Source: Flavipsychrobacter sp. (GTDB lineage: Bacteria > Bacteroidota > Bacteroidia > Chitinophagales > Chitinophagaceae). From it: 64,000 bases of DNA. The translations under genes and the position numbers were made by a program. A model generated the notes under the pieces. That model worked only from the letters and a program-made list of their open reading frames with translations. It did not search any database and was not told where the DNA came from. The stretch covers positions 62,001-126,000 of the forward strand of contig JARLGY010000023.1 of NCBI GenBank assembly GCA_031292525.1, in the 5' to 3' direction. This document shows, in pieces, positions 55,853 through 64,000 of this stretch (position 1 is the stretch's first letter; the number at the start of each line of letters is the position of its first letter).

Positions 55853-56223
55853 TGAGCACTTATATCAAAACACAAACGGCTTCCTTAATTGCTTCGGTTA
55901 TAGATTTTATAGTTACGATTATTTGCAGGGAGGTATTGGGATTTTGGTATGTAGCAGCTACCATAACAGGAACGCTAGCAGGCGGAATAATTAATTTTTC
56001 ATTAGGCAGGAAATGGGTTTTTAGAAAACAGGATACAAAACTTCAGATACAACTATTACGGTACTTCCTGATATGGAACGGTAACTTTTTATTGAATGTA
56101 ACAGGTGTATTTATAATGACTAGTTACATGGGCATCAACTACATTATATCTAAGGTTTTTACCTCTGTTTTGTTGGGAACTACTTATAACTATCTATTAC
56201 AAAAAAAATATGTTTTCAGGTAA
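55852..56223 (+). CDS. GtrA-family membrane protein
   Basis: The 123-residue protein has four hydrophobic helices and the GtrA pattern, with NFSLGRKWVFRKQ between helices 2 and 3 and NYLLQKKYVFR at the end. GtrA members help move polyprenyl-linked sugars or related lipid carriers across the inner membrane. In this operon it may flip a lipid or headgroup donor. The ATG overlaps the stop codon of the PgpA-like gene, and the DUF5686 gene begins within its last 14 bases. Confidence 0.85.
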   Translation: MSTYIKTQTASLIASVIDFIVTIICREVLGFWYVAATITGTLAGGIINFSLGRKWVFRKQDTKLQIQLLRYFLIWNGNFLLNVTGVFIMTSYMGINYIISKVFTSVLLGTTYNYLLQKKYVFR

Positions 56224-58786
56224 GGTAAAGTTATTTAGTTATAGGCTTTTATGTTTAGTATGGCTTTTCTCAGGCGCTAGTATTAGTGTGCTACATGGCC
56301 AGGGAATGATAGTAAAAGGGCATGTTACGGACGCAGTTAGTAATGAGCCTTTGTCTTATGTAAATGTTTTCATACCAGGCAGTAGTATGGGTACAAGTAC
56401 CGATGACAGGGGTTATTACCAGTTGCAGATAGATAGCAACGGTGGCAGTAAAATACAGTTTTCATACTTGGGTTATAAAACAGTTTGGAAAACAATAATT
56501 GCAGCGCCATTGCAAGTATTAAACATAAAACTCGAAGCAGATGCCAAAACACTTAATGAAGTAACCATTAGGCCTGGTAAAAGAAAAAGATATAGAAACA
56601 AAGACAATCCTGCGGTAGAACTTATAAGGGCTGTTATTGCAAATAAATCCAAAAATCGTATTGAACATTATGGCTTTATAGAGTATGATCAGTATGAAAA
56701 GATGCAAATGTCCCTGATCAATTCTCCTGATAAATTTAAGCACAGCAGACTGTTCAGGAAATATACGTTTATTACCAACAATCTGGACACAACAACCATT
56801 GAAGGCAAGGCGCTGATGCCGCTTTACTTACAGGAACAGGTTGCCAAGGTTTACTACCGCAATGATCCTGAAAAGAAAAAAATATTTATAACGGGTGAAA
56901 AACAAATAACATTTGATGATTTCATTGATAATCAGGGGATGACCAAATATATTCAGCATCTATACCAGGATATGGATATATACAAAACCAACATCGCTGT
57001 TTTAACCAATCAATTCCTAAGTCCAATAGCCGATGTAGCCCCTACTTTCTATGAATATTTCATTACCGATACCGTAATTGACAACGGACAAAAATTAGTA
57101 AAACTGTTTTTTACCCCACGTAATAAGGCTGATTTTTTGTTTCAGGGTAATCTGTATGTAACCCTTGATGGAAATTTTGCTGTGCAGAAAATAGACATGC
57201 AGGTCAATAAAAACATTAACCTTAACTGGGTAAAAGATCTACATATTATTCAGGATTTTGAAAAGCTGAAAGACGACCGCTATCAGCTTACCGAGGCTAC
57301 CCTATCCGCTGATTTTGGGATCACTAAAAATGGCAGCGGTGGTCTTTATGGAAAAAGATCTGTTTCTTTCAAAAACTATATTGTAGATAATGCTCGCCCC
57401 GATAGCTTATATAAAGGAAACTCTATTGTAGAAATAAAAAACGCTGATAAACAACCTGATTCTTTCTGGATAACTAATAGACTCGATACCCTTACTAAAG
57501 CTGAAGCAAATGTTTATAAAAATATAGACAGTTTGCAAAAGATGAAATCCTTTAGAAGAACAATGGACATCTTTACTTTAGTTGCCGCAGGATTTAAGAA
57601 AGCAGGTCCATATATTGAAATAGGCCCCGTAAATACTTTTTATAGTTTTAATCCTGTAGAGGGTTTCAGGTTAAGATTGGGGGGGCGCACCACCCCGCAA
57701 TTCAATAAAAATATCTATTTTGAATCGTACGCTGCATATGGCTTTAAGGATGAGAAATGGAAATATTACCTGGGGGGCACGTATTCTATCACCGGGAGAT
57801 CTATTTATGAATTTCCCGTAAAAGCCTTCCATGCCAACTACGAGCAAGACACAAAAATACCGGGACAGGAGCTGCAATTTATACAGGAAGATAATTTTCT
57901 ATTGTCTTTTAAACGAGGCGTAAACGACAAGTGGCTTTACAATAATATTTACAATATCGATTTCCTGGATGAGTTCCCGAGCCACTTTTCCTACAAAATA
58001 AACTTCAAAAACTGGAAACAGGAAGCTGCAGGCGGATTGATATATAATAAAGACGTAAGCGGGCAAATACAGCAAATACCAAGTATCACAACTTTTGAAA
58101 TAGGGCTGGAATTAAGGTGGGCTCCCCATGAAGAATTCTACCAGGGCAAGTTATATCGTACACCTATATACAATAAGTACCCCATATTTACATTGCGTTC
58201 TATTTTGGGTGTGAAAGGTGTATTTAATGGCGAATATAATTATCAAAACATAAGCTTAAACATTTATAAGCATCTATACCTTTCCCAACTAGGATACACA
58301 GATGTTATACTTGAGGGTGGTTACATTTTCAACAAATTGCCATATCCATTATTGGACATACATCGTGCTAACCAGAGCTATTCATACCAGTTGTCATCTT
58401 ACAACATGATGAACTTTCTTGAGTTTGTTAGCGATCACTATGCAAGCCTAAATATCGATCATTGCTTCAATGGCTTTTTCCTCAACAAAATCCCTTTGAT
58501 CAAAAAACTGAAATTCAGAGAGTATCTGGATGCAAAGGTTTTATATGGGGGACTGCGTAATGAAAACAAACCGGGCAATGACCCGGGACTACTAAGGTTC
58601 CCAACGGATGCTTATGGTAACCCTGTAACATTTGCCCTTAACAGCAAACCATATGTAGAAGGCAGTGTGGGCGTAGGCAACATACTCAAATTTTTCAGGA
58701 TAGACCTTGTTAAACGCTTTACCTATCTCGATCTGCCCAATGTTTCCACCTTAGGAATAAGAGGACGTTTCAAATTTGATTTTTAA
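56210..58786 (+). CDS. DUF5686/CarboxypepD-reg outer-membrane protein
   Basis: The 858-residue product starts with a signal peptide (LLCLVWLFSGASISVLHGQ), then a carboxypeptidase-regulatory-like beta-sandwich (residues 34-110: GHVTDAVSNEPLSYVNVFIP, GYKTVWKTI). The large remainder follows the DUF5686 pattern (ELIRAVIANKSKN, RLRLGGRTTPQFNKNIYFES, ending with a beta-barrel and FKFDF). DUF5686 proteins are outer-membrane barrels of unknown function that are common in Bacteroidota. Its inclusion in a lipid operon suggests lipid transport or remodelling at the outer membrane. Confidence 0.85.
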   Translation: MFSGKVKLFSYRLLCLVWLFSGASISVLHGQGMIVKGHVTDAVSNEPLSYVNVFIPGSSMGTSTDDRGYYQLQIDSNGGSKIQFSYLGYKTVWKTIIAAPLQVLNIKLEADAKTLNEVTIRPGKRKRYRNKDNPAVELIRAVIANKSKNRIEHYGFIEYDQYEKMQMSLINSPDKFKHSRLFRKYTFITNNLDTTTIEGKALMPLYLQEQVAKVYYRNDPEKKKIFITGEKQITFDDFIDNQGMTKYIQHLYQDMDIYKTNIAVLTNQFLSPIADVAPTFYEYFITDTVIDNGQKLVKLFFTPRNKADFLFQGNLYVTLDGNFAVQKIDMQVNKNINLNWVKDLHIIQDFEKLKDDRYQLTEATLSADFGITKNGSGGLYGKRSVSFKNYIVDNARPDSLYKGNSIVEIKNADKQPDSFWITNRLDTLTKAEANVYKNIDSLQKMKSFRRTMDIFTLVAAGFKKAGPYIEIGPVNTFYSFNPVEGFRLRLGGRTTPQFNKNIYFESYAAYGFKDEKWKYYLGGTYSITGRSIYEFPVKAFHANYEQDTKIPGQELQFIQEDNFLLSFKRGVNDKWLYNNIYNIDFLDEFPSHFSYKINFKNWKQEAAGGLIYNKDVSGQIQQIPSITTFEIGLELRWAPHEEFYQGKLYRTPIYNKYPIFTLRSILGVKGVFNGEYNYQNISLNIYKHLYLSQLGYTDVILEGGYIFNKLPYPLLDIHRANQSYSYQLSSYNMMNFLEFVSDHYASLNIDHCFNGFFLNKIPLIKKLKFREYLDAKVLYGGLRNENKPGNDPGLLRFPTDAYGNPVTFALNSKPYVEGSVGVGNILKFFRIDLVKRFTYLDLPNVSTLGIRGRFKFDF

Positions 58787-58813
58787 ATAAATGGTTTCAT
58801 AAAAATAACCTTT

Positions 58814-59860
58814 ATGAGAAATTATACGATACTAATAATTTTGTTGTGTATAGGCTTCTCCGATCGTATGTCTGCTCAAAATCAAAAAGCCGATTTAATG
58901 CTGAGGATTTATGAAGACAATGATTTTATTAACGACATCGGCAAAGGAACTGATGATGCTTATACCAATGGAACGAGAATAGACCTCTTTTACAATAAGC
59001 AGCATGATTCAAAATTTATAGTTGACCGTGTGATGCCTAAAGCTGGGGATAACAGCATTAATACTTTTGGTCTCGGCTTGGTGCAGTTAATGTACACTCC
59101 CAAAGATATAACCAATGCATACTATCAACCAAATGATTACGCTTGGTCAGGTGCTATGTATTTAACACATACCCTTTACTCATACAATCCTATAAAAAAA
59201 TATGATTATCAGACAGAGATAGTTGCTGGAGTTATAGGGCCGGCTGCCTTAGCTGAACCATCCCAGGTAATAGTGCATCACATTATTTCTGATCCTTCTA
59301 TACCAAACGGTTGGAGCAATCAATTTAAAAATAATTTGTTGGTAAACCTAAATTTTACAGCCGAAAAGGAGTTATGGCATCTCCAAAACAACATTGAACT
59401 TATAGCGTTCGGAAAGATTTTGATGGGAACAATGATAGATGCAGTTGACTTTGGGCCTGTTCTGCAGGCAGGTCTAATGAACCCTTACTTCAATGGATTT
59501 ATGGGGCATCATTCAACCACAAATCAGGGAAAGAGAGCCCAGATATACTTTAAAATCAAACCTGGCATGGAAGCAGTTGCATGGAACTCTATGGTCGAAG
59601 GCAGCATGTTCAGCAGGGGTTATTCGGCAAGGAATATTAGTATCAATTCAGAACAGGGCAATCCTGCCTTTCGCCTCATCGACCAATACACCCGGGAGCC
59701 TCATCCTGCAATAGAGAATCTCGTTACTTATTTGTCCTATAGTCTTGAAGTGGTATATGGTCATTTAAGCATATCATTTACGCAAACACACAATTCGCAA
59801 TTAGTAAAAAACACGTACAGCCATACATACGGGAATTTAACTATTACTTACATTTTCTAA
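58814..59860 (+). CDS. LpxR-like (DUF2219) outer-membrane protein
   Basis: The 348-residue exported protein has a signal peptide ending SAQ, then LMLRIYEDNDFINDIGKGTDDAYTNG, the opening of the LpxR/DUF2219 family (END...DxxYTNG). LpxR is a 12-stranded barrel that removes the 3'-acyloxyacyl chain of lipid A. The same scaffold here may deacylate lipid A or another outer-membrane lipid such as an inositol lipid; the sequence cannot tell. The catalytic residues of LpxR were not traced with certainty. Its stop overlaps the next start by one base. Confidence 0.75.
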   Translation: MRNYTILIILLCIGFSDRMSAQNQKADLMLRIYEDNDFINDIGKGTDDAYTNGTRIDLFYNKQHDSKFIVDRVMPKAGDNSINTFGLGLVQLMYTPKDITNAYYQPNDYAWSGAMYLTHTLYSYNPIKKYDYQTEIVAGVIGPAALAEPSQVIVHHIISDPSIPNGWSNQFKNNLLVNLNFTAEKELWHLQNNIELIAFGKILMGTMIDAVDFGPVLQAGLMNPYFNGFMGHHSTTNQGKRAQIYFKIKPGMEAVAWNSMVEGSMFSRGYSARNISINSEQGNPAFRLIDQYTREPHPAIENLVTYLSYSLEVVYGHLSISFTQTHNSQLVKNTYSHTYGNLTITYIF

Positions 59861-61197
59861 TGTTACTGAAAAAATTAGTTATGAACAGATCATTCAGAGC
59901 ATCACTGCAACAAGGCATATATACAGTCATAAACCCGTTTGTCCGACTATTGATAAAGGTCGGCCTTACACCAAATATGGTTACAACCATTGGTCTGGTA
60001 TTAAATATAGGGGTTGCAGTTATTTTTGTAATAGGTGCAGAAGAAGGCAACCGGGGAGACCTGTCATATGTAGGTTGGGCCGGGGCACTCGTGCTCTTTG
60101 CCGGCTTGTTTGATATGCTCGATGGCCAGGTTGCGCGTCTTGGAAATATGTCTTCTGCTTTTGGCGCACTTTACGATTCCGTGCTGGATCGTTACAGTGA
60201 ACTTATACTATTTCTGGGCATCTGTTATTACCTAATTGCACATCATTATTTTCTCAGCTCTTTATCAGCCTTTATAGCGCTTATTGGATCTATGATGGTA
60301 AGCTATACACGAGCCCGTGCAGAAGGTTTAGGTATTGAAAGCAAAGGTGGGTTGATGCAGCGCCCCGAGCGCATTATACTTATCGGTATATCGGCAAGCG
60401 TATGCGGTATAACCTCTGCATATATTGGTGGTAATTACAAACTTTTTGTAACCGGCATTCCATTTCATGTTTTCGAAACCATGTCTATTTTCACTATTCC
60501 TATTGTTATTATGGCAGTCCTTACCAACATTACCGCCATCAATAGATTGCGCGATGCAAAAAAAGCAATGGAAAGCAAAGAGGGGCTTGCAAAAGAATCA
60601 GCTCCAAAGCAAAAAGCTGTTAGTTATAAATCTGCAATACACATTTTATCAGTAGTCTTATTTATATTCTTCGTCGCTACTGTTACCGGCAAAGATATAC
60701 ATGGCACATTACCTGTTTCTGATCCTCAAGACACCTTCCCGGTGCCTAAAAACATTGAACACCTAATGTTTTATATACAACGTACCCCCAATACTAATAC
60801 CATTTGTTATGAACTGAATATAGCACAAGACGGACAGTTGAATACTGATGATCCCATTCATCCTTTCTGGCTCAGGTACGCAGAAGAACAGGGTAAACGT
60901 AAGGAGCTCAATTTTATCCAAAGAAAATTTGCTTACGGCCTTAAAGTAAAAAAGCTTCAAAGCGACAATTATGAAGTGCGATCTGTGGCTTACGCAAAGA
61001 AGGTGCTGTATCTGCGTAAGGGAATTGATAATAAGTATCACGTATATACAAACATCAGCAATACACTGGCAATACTTAACCGCATTTTCATCAATATAGA
61101 TGGCGGTACCTTCTGGTATCCCAATGTGACATTTATAGAACTAAAAGGACTTAATGCCACAACCGGAAAACCTGTTTCAGAAAAAATAAAACCTTAG
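59860..61197 (+). CDS. CDP-alcohol phosphatidyltransferase (PI-phosphate synthase) fused to a DUF4833-like domain
   Basis: Residues 1-235 form a membrane CDP-alcohol phosphatidyltransferase with the complete motif: Asp85-x2-Asp88-Gly89-x2-Ala92-Arg93, Gly102, Asp106 and Asp110 (FDMLDGQVAR, then FGALYDSVLD). Next to an inositol-phosphate synthase it should transfer phosphatidyl groups to inositol phosphate. A transmembrane helix at about 265-285 links it to a C-terminal domain of about 160 residues (NIEHLMFYIQRTPNTNTICYE, HPFWLRYAEEQGKRKEL), which I recognise as DUF4833-like; that domain would face the periplasm. Such domains occur in other Bacteroidota inositol-lipid loci. Confidence 0.85.
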   Translation: MLLKKLVMNRSFRASLQQGIYTVINPFVRLLIKVGLTPNMVTTIGLVLNIGVAVIFVIGAEEGNRGDLSYVGWAGALVLFAGLFDMLDGQVARLGNMSSAFGALYDSVLDRYSELILFLGICYYLIAHHYFLSSLSAFIALIGSMMVSYTRARAEGLGIESKGGLMQRPERIILIGISASVCGITSAYIGGNYKLFVTGIPFHVFETMSIFTIPIVIMAVLTNITAINRLRDAKKAMESKEGLAKESAPKQKAVSYKSAIHILSVVLFIFFVATVTGKDIHGTLPVSDPQDTFPVPKNIEHLMFYIQRTPNTNTICYELNIAQDGQLNTDDPIHPFWLRYAEEQGKRKELNFIQRKFAYGLKVKKLQSDNYEVRSVAYAKKVLYLRKGIDNKYHVYTNISNTLAILNRIFINIDGGTFWYPNVTFIELKGLNATTGKPVSEKIKP

Positions 61198-61201
61198 CAC
61201 A

Positions 61202-61816
61202 ATGCCTAAAAACTTTATTTCAAATTCACCTGACTCTGTCAGGATGTTTAAAAGCAATTTTTTAGAACGCTTGTCCAAAGTCCACTACAGCGTACCGCTT
61301 ATCATTTACGTGCCCATTGTCCTTTATTTTTCTATAAAAGATTTTTTGATCAATAAAGAAGGACTGTTTTCATTTTCGGGCTTTTTTCTGTTAGGGATCC
61401 TGGTTTGGTCATTTACGGAATATATACTGCATAGATTCCTCTTTCATTTCATACCTAAGTCATCATGGGGCTCTCGCCTCCATTTTATTTTCCATGGTGT
61501 ACATCACGACTATCCAAACGATGCCAAACGTTTAGTAATGCCCCCATCAGTCAGTTTACCTCTTGCAATTTTGTTCTACTGTTTATTTTCACTGTTCCTC
61601 TCAATTGGCAACCTCTATGCCTTTTTCCCGGGATTTGTTACCGGGTATCTGGTGTATGATATAAGTCACTATGCCATTCATCATTTCAACTTTAAAAGTA
61701 AGCATTGGAAAAAGATCAAGAAACACCATATGCTGCATCATTACTCAAATTCGAGTAAAGCATTTGGAGTAAGCTCTCCTTTATGGGATAACATTTTTCA
61801 ATCAAATCTCAACTAA
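61202..61816 (+). CDS. FA2H/Scs7-like fatty acid hydroxylase
   Basis: The 204-residue membrane protein has the eight-histidine pattern of the fatty-acid hydroxylase superfamily: HRFLFH (77-82), HFIFHGVHH (94-102), DISHYAIHH (153-161) and HHMLHH (175-180). The segments HGVHHDYPNDAKRLVMPP and KAFGVSSPLWDNIF closely resemble eukaryotic ceramide fatty acid 2-hydroxylases. It would use a di-iron centre and O2 to hydroxylate the ceramide acyl or sphingoid chain. It lacks the N-terminal cytochrome b5 domain of the eukaryotic enzymes. Confidence 0.87.
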   Translation: MPKNFISNSPDSVRMFKSNFLERLSKVHYSVPLIIYVPIVLYFSIKDFLINKEGLFSFSGFFLLGILVWSFTEYILHRFLFHFIPKSSWGSRLHFIFHGVHHDYPNDAKRLVMPPSVSLPLAILFYCLFSLFLSIGNLYAFFPGFVTGYLVYDISHYAIHHFNFKSKHWKKIKKHHMLHHYSNSSKAFGVSSPLWDNIFQSNLN

Positions 61817-61848
61817 AAGACTCAACTAACTCATTCAATATTTAAGTT

Positions 61849-62841
61849 ATGGCTTTGCAAAAACAGTTCAGGTGGTCAGATGAAAGTGAACCGCATAAAC
61901 AGCGTACCAAAGAGATCATTCACAAACATCCTGATATCCGCAATCTCATAGGCCGCAATCGCTATACTTTCCTTGTAATACTTCTTTGTGTTACAATGCA
62001 AATTGGGTTGGCCATTATGTTAAAAGACGCGCCATGGTGGGTAGCGCTCCTGTCTGCATATTGCGTGGGTGCATTTGCCTGTCACACGCTTTTTGTTTGC
62101 ATTCATGAATGCGCACATAACCTCATATTTAAGAACAGAACTTTAAATATCATTGCAGGTATTATTGCTAACTTGCCACTTGTATTCCCTAGCTCTGTTT
62201 CATTTAAAAAGTACCACCTCAAACACCATTCTTTTCAGGGAGTAGAAGCATTAGATGCAGATATGCCTTTCCGCTGGGAAGCCAGGTTGATAGATAATTC
62301 AGTTTTAGGAAAAGCACTCTGGTTACTATTATACCCTGTATTCCAGTTATTGCGCCCCATGCGTCTTACTAAAGAAATATCAATATTCGACGGGTGGACA
62401 ATTATTAACTGGATCATTCAATTTAGTTTCCTGGCACTGGTAGTATATTTTTTAGGAGCAAAATCCACTTGCTTTCTTGTAGCCAGCTTCTTCTTTTCCA
62501 TTGGACTTCACCCATTAGGTGCACGGTGGATACAAGAACACTTTTTAACCCATGGTGACCAGGAAACAAAAAGCTATTATGGTGTACTAAATTCTGTAAA
62601 TCTCAATGTAGGATATCATAATGAGCATCATGACTTTCCCTCTGTACCGTGGAATAAGTTACCTCAAATAAAGGCTATAGCTGGCAATTACTACACCACA
62701 TTGGGTTTCCATACTTCTTACACTATATTGTTGTTCCGCTTTTTATTCGATAAAGAACTGTCGGTTCATTCGCGCATGGCCAGGGATAACAGGGGGAAAA
62801 ACAAGAAAGGAATCAAAATACAAGAAATAACAGAATCATAA
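61849..62841 (+). CDS. DEGS-like sphingolipid (dihydroceramide) desaturase
   Basis: The 330-residue membrane protein has the three desaturase boxes HECAH (86-90), HLKHH (123-127) and HNEHH (257-261). The surrounding sequence follows eukaryotic sphingolipid delta-4 desaturases: an N-terminal FRWSDESEPHKQRTKEII (7-24) as in the Lipid_DES domain, SVSFKKYHLKHHSFQGVEAL, LHPLGARWIQEHFLTHGDQE, YGVLNSVNLNVGYHNEHHD and SRMARDN. It should introduce a double bond into (dihydro)ceramide at the C4-C5 position or hydroxylate there. It lies between the hydroxylase and IPC-synthase genes of the same operon. Confidence 0.9.
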   Translation: MALQKQFRWSDESEPHKQRTKEIIHKHPDIRNLIGRNRYTFLVILLCVTMQIGLAIMLKDAPWWVALLSAYCVGAFACHTLFVCIHECAHNLIFKNRTLNIIAGIIANLPLVFPSSVSFKKYHLKHHSFQGVEALDADMPFRWEARLIDNSVLGKALWLLLYPVFQLLRPMRLTKEISIFDGWTIINWIIQFSFLALVVYFLGAKSTCFLVASFFFSIGLHPLGARWIQEHFLTHGDQETKSYYGVLNSVNLNVGYHNEHHDFPSVPWNKLPQIKAIAGNYYTTLGFHTSYTILLFRFLFDKELSVHSRMARDNRGKNKKGIKIQEITES

Positions 62842-62872
62842 ATTGACTGACCAATAGTTGCAGTATAGAATT

Positions 62873-63820
62873 ATGAGCATAACAATCAAGCAAGCAGGTA
62901 CAGATAAACTATTCGCTGCAAAGACAGTCACTATGATGTTTTTTATCACCGTAGGGTATTTCCTTTTGTCCTGGCTGCTTATAGGCTTTAAAACAGAACA
63001 AGTATTCTTGATGACAATAGTCAACGGACTATATTTTTTGTCATTAAAAACCCGCAAGTTCATTAAAGGGTTTTCAATATTTATTATCTACTGGGTGATC
63101 TTCGATTATATGAAGGCATTCCCCAACTACTCAATAAGCCACGTACACATCAAAGACATATACCTGGCAGAGAAGAGTCTCTTTGGTATCAGGGTTGGTG
63201 CAAATATGCTTACACCTAACGAGTATCTTCGGCTATCTCAAACCAGTACCCTAAATGTCATTACTGGCCTCTTCTACCTATGTTGGATACCAGTTCCTTT
63301 AGGTTTGGCAGCTTATTTATTTTTTGACAATAAACGTCAGTTTTTCTATTTCTCATGCACATTTCTGTTGGTCAACTGTCTTGGCTTCATTATTTACTAT
63401 TGCTTCCCTGTAGCACCGCCGTGGTATGTACAATACTCAGGTTTTTCTTTCAATCCACATACTCCGGGCAACGTTGCCGGACTAGGGAGGTTTGATACTT
63501 ATTTCCATACAAATATTTTCAGTTCTCTTTATGCGAAAAGCTCTAATGTTTTTGCGGCAATGCCTTCTCTGCATTCCGCCTATCCAGTAATTGTTTTGTA
63601 TTATGGACTGAAGAATAAGTTAGGCCCCATAAACATACTTTTTGCCTTTATTATGATAGGCATCTGGTTCTCTGCCATATACAACAGCCACCACTATATG
63701 CTCGATGTGCTTTGTGGTATTCTTTGCGCCATACTTGGCATCTTCGCATTCAATTATACTATATCATCCAATAAATGGTTTTTCAACATTTTAAATAAAA
63801 GCATAAAATCCATTTCCTAA
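62873..63820 (+). CDS. AUR1-like inositol phosphorylceramide synthase (PAP2 superfamily)
   Basis: With the ATG at 62873 the 315-residue protein has several membrane helices and the PAP2-type motifs of AUR1-like synthases: YYCFPVAPPWYV (about 175-186), FAAMPSLHSAYP with His234, and SAIYNSHHYMLDVLCG with His273/274 and Asp278. These enzymes transfer phosphoinositol from phosphatidylinositol to ceramide. The operon supplies both substrates. The last gene of the operon on this strand, it ends 64 bases before a TetR gene. Confidence 0.88.
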   Translation: MSITIKQAGTDKLFAAKTVTMMFFITVGYFLLSWLLIGFKTEQVFLMTIVNGLYFLSLKTRKFIKGFSIFIIYWVIFDYMKAFPNYSISHVHIKDIYLAEKSLFGIRVGANMLTPNEYLRLSQTSTLNVITGLFYLCWIPVPLGLAAYLFFDNKRQFFYFSCTFLLVNCLGFIIYYCFPVAPPWYVQYSGFSFNPHTPGNVAGLGRFDTYFHTNIFSSLYAKSSNVFAAMPSLHSAYPVIVLYYGLKNKLGPINILFAFIMIGIWFSAIYNSHHYMLDVLCGILCAILGIFAFNYTISSNKWFFNILNKSIKSIS

Positions 63821-63867
63821 TACTTAACATAATTCTCATAGTCAATATCTATACCTCGATAAAAAAT

Positions 63868-63883
63868 AATGTAATTTTACATT
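63868..63883 (+). promoter_or_regulatory. Palindrome in front of the TetR gene
   Basis: AATGTAA and TTACATT form a perfect seven-base inverted repeat with a two-base centre, ending one base before the start codon. It is placed as an autorepression site for the TetR-type regulator. Confidence 0.55.
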
Positions 63884-63884
63884 A

Positions 63885-64000
63885 ATGGAATTAACTAAAG
63901 ATGAAATAATCAAAGCTTCAATAATAGAAGCTGCGCAAAAACTATTTCAGCATTATGGCCTGAGCAAGACCACTATGGAGGATATTGCCAAGTCTCTAAA
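63885..64000 (+). CDS. TetR-family transcriptional regulator, N-terminal part
   Basis: The first 38 residues before the right edge contain the start of a TetR DNA-binding domain: IKASIIEAAQKLFQHYGLSK followed by TTMEDIAKSL. The gene runs off the window. It lies in the same direction as the sphingolipid operon and 64 bases behind it, so it may regulate that operon, itself, or an unrelated target further right. Confidence 0.85.
   Translation, partial: MELTKDEIIKASIIEAAQKLFQHYGLSKTTMEDIAKSL

Overview
The window reads as a chromosomal segment of a member of the Bacteroidota, probably of the Chitinophagaceae/Sphingobacteriales type (the family-level placement is inference). Supporting signs are C-terminal type IX secretion (T9SS) sorting domains, promoters of the TAnnTTTG type, HYC_CC_PP, DUF5686 and cysteine-rich CWC proteins, AdoCbl riboswitches, and a sphingolipid operon. 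No complete tRNA, rRNA, IS element, prophage or CRISPR array was seen.

Layout. (1) 1-7.4 kb is general chromosome: the 3' end of bioA with a ferritin-like protein behind it, a T9SS cargo protein, a BlaI/M56 (BlaR-like) regulatory pair with two well-placed operators, an S41 protease lipoprotein, a DUF2007 protein and a short-chain dehydrogenase. (2) 7.5-12.9 kb holds two cobalamin riboswitches. The first precedes class Ia ribonucleotide reductase (nrdB-nrdA). The second precedes a tiny ORF, a PAS protein, a CWC cysteine-rich protein and a thioesterase. (3) 12.9-13.3 kb is a frameshifted DUF1801 gene. (4) 13.4-23.9 kb, minus strand, is a copper-handling cluster: an AraC regulator with a metal-binding-like domain, CopA, several HMA and HYC_CC_PP proteins, a T9SS-exported multicopper oxidase, a Met-rich T9SS protein and two outer-membrane proteins, one with Met-rich repeats. 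(5) 23.9-27.6 kb has small unknowns, an AraC regulator, a SnoaL-like protein and a beta-CASP metallo-hydrolase.

(6) 28.9-48.8 kb, minus strand, is the most unusual part: seven tightly spaced genes encoding very large proteins without known function (634, 2421, 1009, 1161 and 737 residues), a 4-TM protein and an M64-peptidase-like protein whose zinc motif is destroyed. A NarL/LuxR response regulator with no visible kinase is divergently transcribed. Two long non-coding stretches containing tRNA-3'-end-like fragments bracket this block. I recognise three of the large proteins as members of widespread but uncharacterised families and one as DUF6603; no function is known to me, so this is the best candidate for an undescribed system.

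(7) 50.7-63.8 kb, plus strand, is one long operon with mostly overlapping or nearly abutting genes. It appears to encode a eukaryote-like inositol-sphingolipid pathway. Serine palmitoyltransferase, a GNAT-type ceramide synthase and a ceramide reductase would make (dihydro)ceramide. Myo-inositol-phosphate synthase, a phosphatidylinositol-phosphate synthase fused to a DUF4833-like domain and a PgpA-like phosphatase would make phosphatidylinositol. An AUR1-like synthase would join the two into inositol phosphorylceramide. An FA2H/Scs7-like hydroxylase and a DEGS-like sphingolipid desaturase would modify the ceramide. GtrA, DUF5686 and LpxR-like proteins suggest transfer to, or remodelling of, the outer membrane. 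A TetR regulator begins at the right edge.
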